Part shown: one piece after another, positions 1 through 8,533 of the stretch | Numbering within the stretch: position 1 is the first letter of the stretch | How the letters are laid out: every line of letters begins with the position of its first letter | Origin: Burkholderiaceae bacterium | GTDB taxonomy: Bacteria > Pseudomonadota > Gammaproteobacteria > Burkholderiales > Burkholderiaceae_C | NCBI GenBank assembly: GCA_024235955.1 | Contig: JACKLJ010000002.1 | Span: 124,001 to 188,000, forward strand | Length of the DNA: 64,000 bases | Direction: 5' to 3' | The notes under the pieces: generated by a model | The model's database searches: none | What the model saw: the letters and a program-made list of their open reading frames with translations, nothing else | What the model was told of the DNA's origin: nothing | Program-made: the position numbers and the translations under genes

Positions 1-896
1 ACCGCCAGGTCGAGCAGCGGGTACACGCCCCTGGCCAGGCCCAGGCCCTTGAGCTGCTCCACGCTGGAGAGCGCGTGCCCGGTCTGCAGCAGCTTCAGCA
101 TCTCGTCGAACATGCGGCTCTGCGGCACGTCGGCCAGCAGCCCGCGCAGCTCGACCAGCGGCTTGCCGGTCTTGGGTTCCAGCCTGAAGCCCAGCGGCGC
201 CAGCTTGGCCGCGAAGCGCACCGCCCGCAGGATGCGCACCGGGTCCTCGCGGTAGCGGGCGGGGGCGTCGCCAATCATGCGCAGGCGCTTTTTCTGCGCG
301 TCGCCGATGCCGCCGTGGTAATCGACCACCACCTGCGTCTGCGGGTCGTAGTACATGGCGTTGATGGTGAAGTCGCGCCGCGCGGCGTCCTCGTTCTGCG
401 GGCCCCAGACGTTGTCGCGCAGCACGCGGCCGCTGGCGTCCACGGCGTGCGTCATGCCGGCCAGCTGGGCCTTGCTGGTGCGCTCGTTGCCGCTCACCTG
501 CTCGGCGGCGGCGCTGTCGAGGTAGGCGCGGAAGGTGGAGACCTCGATCACCTCGTGCTCGCGCCCGCGCCCGTGCACCACGTGCACGATGCGGAAGCGC
601 CGGCCGATGATGAAGGCGCGCCGGAACAGCCCCTTCACCTGCTCCGGCGTGGCGTTGGTGGCGACGTCGAAATCCTTGGGCTTGAGGCCCAGCAGCAGGT
701 CGCGCACCGCGCCGCCGACGATGTAGGCCTCATACCCCGCCTGCTTGAGCGTGGCCACCACGTTGATGGCGCGCGGATCGACCAGCGCCAGGTCGATGCG
801 GTGCACCTCGGGCCCCACTTCCACGCGCTTGCCGAAGCGCTGCTTGCCCGAAGTGCCGGGCTTGCCCAGCAGCTTGCCGATGAATTGCTTGATCAT
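1..896 (-). CDS. pcnB: Poly(A) polymerase PcnB (C-terminus beyond window)
   Basis: Template-independent tRNA nucleotidyltransferase-family enzyme that adds 3' poly(A) tails to RNA and promotes RNA decay. About 298 codons are visible, starting at the ATG at 896-894, and the gene runs off the left edge. The head-domain signature IVGGAVRDLLLG followed by KPKDFDVATNATPEQV carries the nucleotidyltransferase acidic pair, and an REDPVRILRAVRFAAKL segment follows, as in PcnB and CCA-adding enzymes. The basic N-terminal leader (KQRFGKRVEVG) favours PcnB over Cca. The start overlaps the stop of the upstream HAD gene as ATGA, so translation is probably coupled. Confidence 0.93.
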   Translation of the reverse strand, partial: MIKQFIGKLLGKPGTSGKQRFGKRVEVGPEVHRIDLALVDPRAINVVATLKQAGYEAYIVGGAVRDLLLGLKPKDFDVATNATPEQVKGLFRRAFIIGRRFRIVHVVHGRGREHEVIEVSTFRAYLDSAAAEQVSGNERTSKAQLAGMTHAVDASGRVLRDNVWGPQNEDAARRDFTINAMYYDPQTQVVVDYHGGIGDAQKKRLRMIGDAPARYREDPVRILRAVRFAAKLAPLGFRLEPKTGKPLVELRGLLADVPQSRMFDEMLKLLQTGHALSSVEQLKGLGLARGVYPLLDLA

Positions 897-1570
897 GGGG
901 TGGGATTAGAAAACAGTTCCAGGATGGGCCAGCCGCGCTGCACGGCGATGCGGCGCAGCGCCGGCCCCGGGTTGGTGGCCACGGGCCGCTGCACCTTGTC
1001 CAGCAGCGGCAGGTCGTTGGGGGAATCGGAATAGAAGGCCATGTCGGCGTTGGCCCAGCCCAGGCCACGCCCGGCCAGCCATTCGCCCACGCGCACCACC
1101 TTGCCTTCGCGGAACGAGGGCGTGCCCTCGATCTCGCCGGTGATCCAGCCGCCGGCGTCGCGCGCCAGCCGCACGGCGATCAGCTCCGGCACGCCCAGCG
1201 CCTCGGCGATCGGGCGGGTGACGAACTCGTTGGTGGCGGTGACGATGGCCAGCTGGTCGCCCGCGGCGCGGTGCGATTCGATCAGCGCGCGCGCCTGCGG
1301 CCGGATGGCCGGGGCGATCACCTCGCGCATGAAGCGCGCCTGCGCCTCGGCCGCCGCCTGCGGGCCGGCCGCGCGGGTGGCGGCGGTGGCAAAGCGCACG
1401 TAGTCGTGGATGTCCAGCGTGCCGGCCTGGTACTGGGCGTAGAAGGCGTCGTTGCGGCGCTGGAAGTCGCCGGCGTCGGTCCAGCCGATGCGGGTGGTGA
1501 ACTCCCCCCAGGCGTGGTCGGAATCCAGCGGAAGCAGTGTGTGGTCGAGATCGAACAGTGCGATTTTCAT
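893..1570 (-). CDS. HAD-superfamily phosphatase (subfamily IB, SerB-like)
   Basis: Cytoplasmic phosphomonoesterase of the haloacid dehalogenase superfamily, 225 aa from the ATG at 1570. Motif I is FDLDHTLLP close to the N-terminus (nucleophile Asp and acid/base Asp), motif II is the TAT of AIVTATNEF, and motif III/IV is FYSDSPNDLPLL. The extended cap between motifs I and II fits subfamily IB, which includes SerB-type phosphatases. The substrate cannot be read from sequence. An upstream in-frame ATG at 1588 would lie in a family 1 repeat and is less likely. It sits between hda and pcnB in one minus-strand run and overlaps pcnB by four bases. Confidence 0.88.
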   Translation of the reverse strand: MKIALFDLDHTLLPLDSDHAWGEFTTRIGWTDAGDFQRRNDAFYAQYQAGTLDIHDYVRFATAATRAAGPQAAAEAQARFMREVIAPAIRPQARALIESHRAAGDQLAIVTATNEFVTRPIAEALGVPELIAVRLARDAGGWITGEIEGTPSFREGKVVRVGEWLAGRGLGWANADMAFYSDSPNDLPLLDKVQRPVATNPGPALRRIAVQRGWPILELFSNPTP

Positions 1571-1622
1571 GAACAAATCGGCCTGCATCCCTTGCAGGGC
1601 GGGCGCAGGCAGCTATGAATCC
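1569..1622 (-). repeat. Family 1 palindromic repeat, copy 1 (hda/HAD spacer)
   Basis: Read on the minus strand it is ATAGCTGCCTGCGCCCG, then CCCTGCAA, then GGGATGCAGGCC. It fills almost the whole gap between hda and the HAD gene. The TAG inside ATAGCT is the hda stop codon. Confidence 0.9.
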
Positions 1623-2302
1623 TGAAGCATTTCCTTGAGCAGCGGGATGGTCACCGCGCGCTTGGTCTGCAGGGCGTAGGCGTCCAGCCGGTCGAGCAGC
1701 GCGATCAGGTTGCCCAGGTCGCGCGAGAAGCGTGCCAGGATGAAATCCATCACCTCGTCGGGCAGGAACAGGCCGCGTGCGTCGGCCGCGCGGCGCAGCA
1801 CGGCGCGGCGCTCGGCCTCGGTCGGCACCTGCAATTCGAACACATGGCCCCAGCCCAGGCGGGTGCGCAGGTCTTCGCGCAGCGGCAGGTCGGCCGGCGG
1901 CAGGCGGCCGGCGGCCAGCACGCCGCGCGGCGCGCCCTGCGGCGGCGAGACGGCGTTGACGAACCAGTTGAACGCGGTGTGCTGCTGCTCGGCGTTGAAC
2001 AGGTGCACGTCGTCGAACATCACGGCGTCCCAGTGCGGCTGGAAGGCGGCCTGCGGCGGCGACTGCGGCCCCAGCCAGCCGACCTGGCCGCCAGCGCGCT
2101 CCAGCGCCTGGCGGGCGGCGCGCAGCAGGTGCGTCTTGCCGCTGCCGGATTCGCCCCACAGGTACAGCGGCACCGGCGAACGCGCCGCCGCGCCGCCAGC
2201 CCACAGGCGCAGGTGGGCGAGCGCCTCGGCGTTGCCGCCGGGGAAGAAGCTCTCCAGCGTGGGCTCGGGTGCCAGGCCGATGTCCAGCGCGATCTGCTTC
2301 AT
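1613..2302 (-). CDS. hda: DnaA regulatory inactivator Hda
   Basis: AAA+ protein that, with the DNA-loaded beta clamp, stimulates ATP hydrolysis by DnaA and prevents re-initiation of replication. 229 aa. The Walker A motif is GESGSGKTH near residue 50 and Walker B is VMFDDVH near residue 90, with the DnaA-like helical lid at the C-terminus. The N-terminal [10 protein letters not shown] matches the family's clamp-binding motif position (QxxLxL-like). It is divergent from purM, a usual betaproteobacterial arrangement. The stop codon TAG lies inside a family 1 repeat, so the last residues may have been shaped by that element. Confidence 0.93.
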   Translation of the reverse strand: MKQIALDIGLAPEPTLESFFPGGNAEALAHLRLWAGGAAARSPVPLYLWGESGSGKTHLLRAARQALERAGGQVGWLGPQSPPQAAFQPHWDAVMFDDVHLFNAEQQHTAFNWFVNAVSPPQGAPRGVLAAGRLPPADLPLREDLRTRLGWGHVFELQVPTEAERRAVLRRAADARGLFLPDEVMDFILARFSRDLGNLIALLDRLDAYALQTKRAVTIPLLKEMLQDS

Positions 2303-2459
2303 GGCAGGGCGCGGCGCGCCCCCGCCGCGGCGCGCGCTGGCACCCGGGCATGGGACGGCAAGGGGCTGGATGGAGGCATGTCACGCGGGGCCCGGCGGGC
2401 GAGCCCCTAAAATTGAAGCAAATTCTATGCGCCAGAGCGTGCCGGCAGCCCCCAACCCC

Positions 2460-3530
2460 ATGACCCAAGCCCCCAACACCCCCCTGTCCTACAAGGACGC
2501 CGGCGTCGACATCGACGCCGGCGACGCGCTGGTCGAGCGCATCAAGCCCTTTGCCAAGAAGACCTTGCGCGAGGGCGTGCTGGGCGGCATCGGCGGCTTC
2601 GGCGCGCTGTTCGAGGTGCCCAAGCGCTACAAGGAGCCGGTGCTGGTGTCCGGCACCGACGGCGTGGGCACCAAGCTCAAGCTGGCGTTCGAGTGGGGCA
2701 TTCACGACACCGTGGGGATCGATCTGGTCGCCATGAGCGTGAACGACGTGCTGGTGCAGGGCGCCGAGCCGCTGTTCTTTCTGGACTATTTCGCCTGCGG
2801 CAAGCTCGACGTCGACACCGCCGCCAGCGTGGTGCAGGGCATTGCCAGGGGTTGCGAGCTGGCCGGCTGCGCGCTGATCGGCGGCGAAACAGCCGAGATG
2901 CCTGGCATGTACCCGGCCGGCGAGTACGACCTGGCGGGCTTCTGCGTCGGCGCGGTGGAGAAAGCCAAGATTCTCACCGGCCGCGACGTGGCCGAAGGCG
3001 ACGTGGTGCTGGGCCTGGCGTCCAGCGGCGTGCACAGCAACGGCTTCAGCCTGGTGCGCAAGTGCCTCGAGCGCGCTGCTGGCCAGCTGCCGGCCACACT
3101 GGACGGCCAGCCGTTCCGCCAGGCCGTGATGGCGCCCACCCGGATCTACGTCAAGAGCGTGCTGGCGGCGCTGGCTGCGCACCCGAACTCGGCGGCTGCC
3201 GCCTCGTACGGCGGCATCAAAGCGCTGGCCCACATCACCGGCGGCGGCCTGCTGGAGAACATCCCGCGCGTGCTGCCCGAGCACCTGGCCGCGCACCTGG
3301 TCAAGGGCAGCTGGCCGCAGACCGAGCTGTTCGCCTGGCTGCAGCGCACCGCCGGCATCGACGACATAGAGATGAACCGCACGTTCAACAACGGCATCGG
3401 CATGGTGCTGGTGCTGGCGCCGGCCGAGGCCGCCGCCTGCGCCGCCACGCTGCGTGCCGCCGGCGAGACGGTGGCGGAGATCGGCCGCATCGCCCCGCGC
3501 GGCGACGGCGCGGCCGTGACCGTGGGCTGA
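2460..3530 (+). CDS. purM: Phosphoribosylformylglycinamidine cyclo-ligase PurM
   Basis: Fifth step of de novo purine synthesis: ATP-dependent cyclisation of FGAM to AIR. 356 aa from the ATG at 2460 ([17 protein letters not shown]); an in-frame ATG at 2427 would add 11 residues. Family signatures are the N-terminal [27 protein letters not shown] (ATP/metal binding), [12 protein letters not shown] and [14 protein letters not shown]. The length is normal. It is followed six bases downstream by the AI-2E permease gene. Confidence 0.97.
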   Translation: MTQAPNTPLSYKDAGVDIDAGDALVERIKPFAKKTLREGVLGGIGGFGALFEVPKRYKEPVLVSGTDGVGTKLKLAFEWGIHDTVGIDLVAMSVNDVLVQGAEPLFFLDYFACGKLDVDTAASVVQGIARGCELAGCALIGGETAEMPGMYPAGEYDLAGFCVGAVEKAKILTGRDVAEGDVVLGLASSGVHSNGFSLVRKCLERAAGQLPATLDGQPFRQAVMAPTRIYVKSVLAALAAHPNSAAAASYGGIKALAHITGGGLLENIPRVLPEHLAAHLVKGSWPQTELFAWLQRTAGIDDIEMNRTFNNGIGMVLVLAPAEAAACAATLRAAGETVAEIGRIAPRGDGAAVTVG

Positions 3531-3536
3531 CGCCCG

Positions 3537-4646
3537 GTGGTGCCGCCCGATCAGGCCCAGCCGCCCGAGGATTCACCTCAGGCATCCGAGCCGCCGGCGG
3601 CTGACCCCGACGGCAGCGGCTTTCCCCCGCCCGCCTGGATGACCCGCCGCGCCCAGTGGGCGAGCTACCTGCTGGTGGCCGGCGCGCTGCTGTTGGTCAT
3701 GCTGACGGGCCTGCTGGCAGGCCTGCTGTGCGTGTGCCTGGCCTTCCTGGCCACGCGCCACCTGGGCCGCCGCCTGACCAGCCTGGCGCCGCGGCTGCCG
3801 TCCGGCGTGGCGCTGCAGATCGGCGCCGTGCTGGTGGTGCTGGCGCCGCTGGCGCTGCTGTTCCTGGCCTGGACGCGGGCGCGCGGCATGATCATCGACG
3901 CGCCGTCGCAATACCGCGAGCTGCTCAACTTCCTGGCCGCCACGGTGATGGAGCTGCGGCAGAAGCTGCCGCCCGGCATCGCCGACCTGGTGCCCGACGG
4001 CATCGCCGAGATGCAGCGCATGATCGCCGGCTACCTGGGCACCAAGGCCGGCTCGCTGGCGATGGCCAGCCGCGCCTGGCTGGTGGGCCTGGCGCATGCC
4101 TACATCGGGCTGGCCGTCGGCGCGCTGGCGGCCACGCGCCCGCGGCTGCACCCGCCCGCGCTCAAGCCGCTGGCGGCCGCGCTGTACGAGCGGGCCGTGG
4201 CCTTTGGCGCCGTGTTCCGGCAGATCGTGGTGGCGCAGTTCTGGATCGCTGCCTTCAACGCCCTGCTCACCGCCGTGTTCCTGCTGGTGCTGCTGCCGCT
4301 GTGGGACGCGCACCTGCCCTACCGGCCGGCGCTGATCACCTTCACCTTCCTGGCCGGGCTGATCCCCATCGTCGGCAACCTGATGTGCAACCTGGTGCTC
4401 ACGCTGGTGGGGCTGTCGGTCTCGCCCACGGTGGCGCTGGCCTGCCTGGTGTTCCTGGTGGTGATCCACAAGGGCGAGTACTTCATCAACGCCAAGGTCA
4501 TCGGCCACCGCATGCGCTTCGGCGTGTGGGAGCTGCTGGCGGTGATGTTCACCATGGAGGCCGTGTTCGGCCCCGCCGGGCTGGTGGCCGCGCCGCTGTT
4601 CTACGCCTACCTGAAGCAGGAGCTGGGCGCCAGGGGCTGGGTCTGA
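3537..4646 (+). CDS. AI-2E transporter family membrane protein
   Basis: Polytopic inner-membrane protein of the PerM/YdiK/AI-2E exporter family; actual substrates of most members are unknown. 369 aa, read from the GTG at 3537, with an in-frame ATG at 3639 as an alternative that would drop a Pro/Ala-rich leader. Hydrophobic segments lie near residues 42-70 and 95-115, then a soluble stretch, then a C-terminal block with LIPIVGNL and a HKGEYFINAKVIG motif typical of the family. Only six bases separate it from purM. A family 1 repeat lies 25 bases downstream. Confidence 0.88.
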   Translation: MVPPDQAQPPEDSPQASEPPAADPDGSGFPPPAWMTRRAQWASYLLVAGALLLVMLTGLLAGLLCVCLAFLATRHLGRRLTSLAPRLPSGVALQIGAVLVVLAPLALLFLAWTRARGMIIDAPSQYRELLNFLAATVMELRQKLPPGIADLVPDGIAEMQRMIAGYLGTKAGSLAMASRAWLVGLAHAYIGLAVGALAATRPRLHPPALKPLAAALYERAVAFGAVFRQIVVAQFWIAAFNALLTAVFLLVLLPLWDAHLPYRPALITFTFLAGLIPIVGNLMCNLVLTLVGLSVSPTVALACLVFLVVIHKGEYFINAKVIGHRMRFGVWELLAVMFTMEAVFGPAGLVAAPLFYAYLKQELGARGWV

Positions 4647-4670
4647 AAACGGCGCTGCGGTTGTCAGATC

Positions 4671-4735
4671 GGTATCGAATTCATAGCTGCCTGCGGCGGT
4701 CACCACAGGGCTGCAGGCCGATTTCGTTCATGAAT
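4671..4735 (+). repeat. Family 1 palindromic repeat, copy 2
   Basis: Plus-oriented copy: TCATAGCTGCCTGCGG, then CACAGGGCTGCAGGCCG, then ATTTCGTTCATGAA. It fills most of the gap between the permease and the isochorismatase gene. CCTGC and GCAGG can pair across the variable loop. Confidence 0.88.
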
Positions 4736-4844
4736 TGACGGTGGCGCATGATGTCCCGATCTGATCGGTACCTGTCCCGCCCCGAACGGACGGCGGGCCG
4801 CCCGGGCGGCACACTCGGTGCATCCCTTTCACCGGAGCCGCACC

Positions 4845-5417
4845 ATGAACACCGCCCTGCTGGTCATCGACGTCCAGGAATCCTTTCGCCACCGCCCCTT
4901 CTTCACCGAGGATGACCTGCCCGCCTACCTGGCGGCGCAGAACGCGCTGATCGAAGGCGCCGCCGCCCACGGCGTGCCGGTGGTGCGCATCTTCCACCGT
5001 GCCGGCCCGGAAACGCCGGACAACCCCTTCTCCGCCGCCAGCGGCCGGGTGCGGCCGCTGGCCGGGCTGGCCGCGTTCGAGGCCACCGCCACCTTCACCA
5101 AGTCGCGCCACAGCGCGCTGGTGGGCACCGGGCTGGACGTATGGCTCACGCAACACGGCATCGGCCGGCTGATCGTCAGCGGCATCCGCACCGAGCAGTG
5201 CTGCGAAACCACCACCCGCCACGCGTCGGACCTGGGCTGGCAGGTGGATTTCGTGCCCGAGGCCACCCTCACCTGGGACATGCAGCAGCCCGACGGCCGC
5301 CCACTGGCCGCCGCGGACATCGTGGCCCGCACCGCCACCGTGCTCACCGGCCGCTTCGCCACCCTGTGCACCGTGGACGAGGCCCTGGCCCGCGCAGGCG
5401 CACCCGTTGCCGCTTGA
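4845..5417 (+). CDS. Isochorismatase-family cysteine hydrolase
   Basis: 190 aa alpha/beta hydrolase of the isochorismatase/nicotinamidase fold. The catalytic triad can be proposed: Asp in LLVIDVQESF near residue 10, Lys in TFTKSRHSA near residue 88, Cys in GIRTEQCCETTTRHA near residue 120. The substrate is not predictable; many members act on amides or are unassigned. The ATG at 4845 follows a GGAG-like sequence. It is first in a run of five closely spaced plus-strand genes ending in a GlxA-type regulator. Confidence 0.88.
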   Translation: MNTALLVIDVQESFRHRPFFTEDDLPAYLAAQNALIEGAAAHGVPVVRIFHRAGPETPDNPFSAASGRVRPLAGLAAFEATATFTKSRHSALVGTGLDVWLTQHGIGRLIVSGIRTEQCCETTTRHASDLGWQVDFVPEATLTWDMQQPDGRPLAAADIVARTATVLTGRFATLCTVDEALARAGAPVAA

Positions 5418-5426
5418 GGACCCGCC

Positions 5427-5735
5427 ATGCTCGAACTGCGCCCCAGCTGCGAACACTGCAACACGCCGCTGCCGCCGGCCTCCACCGAGGCCCGCATCTG
5501 CAGCTTCGAATGCACCTTCTGCGCCGCCTGCGCCGAAGGTTTGCTGCAAAACGTCTGCCCCAACTGCGGCGGCGGCTTCACACCGCGGCCGATCCGGCCG
5601 GCGCGGGACTGGGTGCCGGGCGTCGGCCTCGCGACCCGGCCCGCGTCGACCGAAGTCCGGCATCGCCCGGTGGACCTGGCGGCGCATGCCGCATTGGTCG
5701 CCGCGCAGCACGGCCTGCCGCCGGAGCAACGCTGA
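5427..5735 (+). CDS. DUF1272 zinc-binding protein
   Basis: 102 aa. The first 50 residues match the DUF1272 family: an LELRPSCEHC start, then the highly conserved EARICSFECTFC and VCPNCGGGF. Eight cysteines (8, 11, 25, 29, 32, 35, 44, 47) could hold two zinc ions in a treble-clef or rubredoxin-like arrangement. The C-terminal 45 residues are Ala/Pro/Arg-rich and unlike the family core. No biochemical role is established. It lies nine bases after the isochorismatase gene. Confidence 0.88.
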   Translation: MLELRPSCEHCNTPLPPASTEARICSFECTFCAACAEGLLQNVCPNCGGGFTPRPIRPARDWVPGVGLATRPASTEVRHRPVDLAAHAALVAAQHGLPPEQR

Positions 5736-5746
5736 AAAGCCGCGCC

Positions 5747-6364
5747 GTGGCCACCTGCCGTGTTGCCATCCTGGCCTTCGACGGCATGGAGGCGCTGGAT
5801 TTCGCCGGCCCGTTCGAGGTCTTCACCACCGCCGCCCGCGTGCACGCCCGTCAGCGGCCCGGCGCCGCGCCGCTGCTGGCTGTGAGCTGCGTCGCCCGCA
5901 GCCTGGATCCCGTGCGCGCCCGCGCCGGCCTGCGCGTGCTGCCCGATGTCAGCCTGGCCGCCGCCCCGCCCTGCGACTGGCTGGTCGTGCCCGGCGGCGT
6001 GGTGGATGCGCCACTGTCCTGCGCCGACACGCTGGGCTGGATCGCACGGCGGGCCGGGCAGGCGCAGATCACCGCCTCGGTCTGCACCGGCGCCTTCCTG
6101 CTGGCCGCCGCCGGCGTGGTGCGGGACGGCCCCGTCACCACCCACTGGGAAGACGCGGCCGCACTGCGCGCCCGCTTCCCGGTGCTGCAGGTGCTGGAGG
6201 GCCGGCGCTGGGTGGACCGCGGGCCGGTGGTCACCTCCGCCGGCATCAGCGCCGGCATCGACATGAGCCTGCACCTGATCGAGCGGCTGGCCGGCCGCGC
6301 GCTCGCGGAGGCCACGGCGCAGCAGATGGACTATCGCTGGATAGAAGACGCCGCTGCGGCATGA
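5747..6364 (+). CDS. DJ-1/PfpI family protein
   Basis: 205 aa from the GTG at 5747; no in-frame ATG is closer to the conserved core. The DJ-1/PfpI fold is shown by VAILAFDGMEALDFAGPFEVF at the N-terminus, WLVVPGG, and the nucleophile-elbow segment ASVCTGAFLLA, with Cys near residue 113. A late TTHWED and TSAGISAGIDMSLHL are shared with the amidotransferase-like half of GlxA regulators, but the AraC DNA-binding half is absent. Isonitrile hydratase (InhA-type) proteins look like this, so that is one possible activity. Its stop overlaps the next start as ATGA. Confidence 0.82.
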   Translation: MATCRVAILAFDGMEALDFAGPFEVFTTAARVHARQRPGAAPLLAVSCVARSLDPVRARAGLRVLPDVSLAAAPPCDWLVVPGGVVDAPLSCADTLGWIARRAGQAQITASVCTGAFLLAAAGVVRDGPVTTHWEDAAALRARFPVLQVLEGRRWVDRGPVVTSAGISAGIDMSLHLIERLAGRALAEATAQQMDYRWIEDAAAA

Positions 6365-6753
6365 TCGCGCCCATGAACCAGCCCGCCGCCACGCCCTTCG
6401 CCCCGCCGTTTGCCGATTTGCCGCCCGGGCCATGCTGGGCGGTGATCTTCTCCTCCGTGCGCAGCGCGGAAGACGAAGCCGGTTACGAAGCCACAGCCAC
6501 GCGCATGGTCGAGCTGGCGGCGCAGCAACCGGGCTTCCTGGGCGTGGAAAGCGCGCGCGGGGCGGACGGCTTCGGCATCACCGTCTCCTACTGGGCCAGC
6601 GAGCAGGCCATCGCCGCCTGGCGCCGCCACGCCGAGCACACGCTGGCGCGCGAGCAGGGCCGCGCGCGCTGGTACAGCGGCTTCGCGCTGCGCGTGGCCC
6701 GGGTGGAACGCGCCTACGGCAGCACAGGCAGCCATGACGACGACGCCACCTGA
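6361..6753 (+). CDS. ABM-superfamily (antibiotic biosynthesis monooxygenase-like) protein
   Basis: 130 aa. A ferredoxin-like dimeric alpha/beta barrel is suggested by the pattern ARMVELAAQQPGFLG (helix), then ITVSYWASEQAIAAW, RRHAEHTLAREQGR and WYSGFALRVARVER. Proteins of this kind in proteobacteria are mostly unassigned; some detoxify or oxidise small molecules. It starts within the stop of the DJ-1/PfpI gene (ATGA) and overlaps the next gene by 20 bases, so it belongs to the same transcription unit. Confidence 0.82.
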   Translation: MIAPMNQPAATPFAPPFADLPPGPCWAVIFSSVRSAEDEAGYEATATRMVELAAQQPGFLGVESARGADGFGITVSYWASEQAIAAWRRHAEHTLAREQGRARWYSGFALRVARVERAYGSTGSHDDDAT

Positions 6754-7744
6754 GCCGCCATCGCCCATCCGGGTGGTGTTCGCGCTGCTGGAGGACAGCC
6801 TGGCGCTGGACTGGGCCGGCCCGGCCGAGGCGCTGCGCATCGCCAACCAGTTGCTGGTGGCGCGCGGCCAGGCGCCGCGCTTTCAGCTGGAATTTGCCGC
6901 CGGCCGGCCGGCGCTGCGCAGCTCGGTCGGCGTCACGCTGGCCAGGCTGTCACCGCTGCCGACGGCGTGGGACGAGCGGCCGGCCTGGATCGTGCTGGTC
7001 GGCCAGCCCGGCAACCGCATCGACGTGTCCACCGAAGGCGCGCGCGAGCTGCTGCACTGGTTGCGCGGCCAGCGGCTGGCGCCCGGCCGGCTGGAACTGC
7101 TGGCCGTGTGCGCCGGCTCGGTGCTGGCCGCGCACGCCGGCCTGCTGGCCGGCCGCCACGCCACCACCCACCACCAGCACCTGGAAGAACTGGCCGCCAC
7201 CGAGCCCGCCTGCGACGTGGTGGCGAACCGCGTGTTCGTGCTCGACCCGCCGGTCTACAGCAGCGCCGGCGTGACCACCGGCATCGACCTGGTGCTGCAC
7301 CGCGTGGCCGCGCTGTGCGGCGAGGCGCTGGCCGCCCAGGTGGCGCAGACCATGGTCATGCCGCTGCGCCGCGGCCCGCGCGACGCCGAACTCTCGCCCT
7401 TCCTGCTGCACCGCGACCATCTGCACCCGGCCGTGCACCGCGTGCAGGACGCGCTCAGCCAGGCGCCGCGCCAGCCCTGGCCGCTGGCGGCCATGGCCGA
7501 CGTGGCCCACACCTCGCCCCGGCACCTGGCCCGCCTGTTCGCCGAACACGCCGGCATCAGCCCGAAGGCCTACCTGCAGAGCATCCGCCTCGGCATCGCC
7601 CAGACCGCGCTGCAGGCCGGCCACAGCGTCACCCAGACCGCCGAGCTGGCCGGCTTCGCCTCCGACACCCAGCTGCGCCGGGCCTGGCGCGCGGGCGGAT
7701 TGGCGGGGCGGCCATCTGACCAGGCCACCCCCCTGAGTCGCTGA
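6734..7744 (+). CDS. GlxA family AraC-type transcriptional regulator
   Basis: 336 aa. The N-terminal DJ-1/PfpI-like domain (residues about 10-200) has VFALLEDSLALDWAGPAEA and LLAVCAGSVLAAHAGLL. The C-terminal two-helix-turn-helix AraC domain (about 220-330) has LAAMADVAHTSPRHLARLF and ISPKAYLQSIRLGIAQ. Members usually activate genes for catabolism or stress, often neighbours. It probably controls the four genes upstream, with which it shares overlaps. The last residues (ATPLSR and the stop) are encoded by the start of a family 2 repeat. Confidence 0.9.
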   Translation: MTTTPPEPPSPIRVVFALLEDSLALDWAGPAEALRIANQLLVARGQAPRFQLEFAAGRPALRSSVGVTLARLSPLPTAWDERPAWIVLVGQPGNRIDVSTEGARELLHWLRGQRLAPGRLELLAVCAGSVLAAHAGLLAGRHATTHHQHLEELAATEPACDVVANRVFVLDPPVYSSAGVTTGIDLVLHRVAALCGEALAAQVAQTMVMPLRRGPRDAELSPFLLHRDHLHPAVHRVQDALSQAPRQPWPLAAMADVAHTSPRHLARLFAEHAGISPKAYLQSIRLGIAQTALQAGHSVTQTAELAGFASDTQLRRAWRAGGLAGRPSDQATPLSR

Positions 7745-7900
7745 AGCACCTTCCCCCAGTCCAGGCACACCCCCAGGCTCCACAGCCTCCGGCTTGTTCC
7801 GCCACCCCCCTCAAGGGGGCACCGCCAGTGGCCGGGGAGACCCCGGCCACGGCGGTTGCTGGCATGGCCTGCTCCGCGGCCTTCGGGGGGTGCCAGAACT
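7728..7900 (+). repeat. Family 2 intergenic repeat, copy 1
   Basis: Begins CCCCCTGAGTCGCTGA, which supplies the stop codon of the upstream regulator, and ends around GGCCTGCTCCGCGGCC. An internal palindrome, GGCCGGGGAGACCCCGGCC, lies near 7830-7850. A second copy in reverse lies at 9490-9665 and a shorter one at 24993-25065. Confidence 0.8.
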
Positions 7901-8251
7901 AACCGCGTAGCCTGTTGACGACTCCGGGGCCGAGCGAAGCGATGGCCCGTGTTCTTCCCCCATCCCCTCTGGCCGTGCCGAGAAGCGCAGGGCGTGGGGC
8001 GGGCATGGGCTGCGCAGCAAGACCATGCTTCGTGTTCTGACTCGCTGCGGCTGTCCGAGCGGAGCGCCCTTTGGGGCGCGCAGTGAGTTCCGCAGCGCCG
8101 CCCCATGCCCGAGCATCGCAGGCTGCCCGCAGCGAAGCGTAGGGACACGGCAAGTGGGGTCGCCTTTCTTTTGCCTACTTTTCTTTGGCGACACAAAGAA
8201 AAGTAGGTGCGCCGCCGGGCGCACATCCCGGCCTGCAGCGCCTCCAAAGCC
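7901..8251. other. Long intergenic stretch of repeat character
   Basis: No gene with convincing codon structure was seen between the GlxA regulator and the sirB1-like gene. The stretch continues from family 2 into a segment rich in short GC-rich inverted repeats (for example CGCCCTTTGGGGCG near 8060-8075), then the family 3 palindrome. From general knowledge this looks like a composite of intergenic repeats common in the Comamonadaceae. Confidence 0.6.
8160..8225 (+). repeat. Family 3 palindrome (CCTACTTTTCTTTG inverted repeat)
   Basis: Perfect 14-base arms, 8174-8187 and 8194-8207, around a six-base loop (GCGACA). From general knowledge, close relatives of this palindrome are common between genes in Comamonadaceae and Xanthomonadaceae. 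One copy in this window. Confidence 0.8.
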
Positions 8252-8318
8252 ACTACGTTTTCAATAGCTGCCTGCGCCCGCCACACCTGGGCAAAACCCC
8301 GATTTCATTCAAAAACCC
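8252..8318 (+). repeat. Family 1 palindromic repeat, copy 3
   Basis: Plus-oriented: TTTTCAATAGCTGCCTGCG, then CACCTGGGCAAAACC, then CCGATTTCATTCAAAA. The right arm is diverged from the AAGGGCTGCAGG form. It lies directly after the family 3 palindrome. Confidence 0.85.
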
Positions 8319-8470
8319 GAAGTACCCAATCTGAGCATCACCACCGCGCGAACCGCGCACGCGATGAGCTTCCACAGCACGCCTCGGCATGAATTTGAGG
8401 GTGCGCCAAACAGGGCTTCGAACCACTCAGCCTGAACGACGGGAGGTTCTCAACTCCAACCGAGAAAAAT

Positions 8471-8533
8471 GAAAGAAATCAGCCTCCAGCCCAGGCGCAG
8501 CGGGCGCAGCCAGCTACGCAATCAGGAGCAATT
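8471..8533 (-). repeat. Family 1 palindromic repeat, copy 4
   Basis: Minus-oriented, diverged: GCGTAGCTGGCTGCGCCCG, then CCTGGGCTGGAGGCTGATTT. It starts at the stop codon of the SirB1-like gene. Confidence 0.8.

Noticed and set aside
906..3296. Long minus-strand open frame across purM, hda and the HAD gene
   Set aside because: The translation is Arg/Ala/Gly/His-rich without any family motif, while purM and hda are clear in other frames. Such shadow frames are expected in GC-rich DNA and recur opposite feoB, argD, the molybdoenzyme and the helicase.
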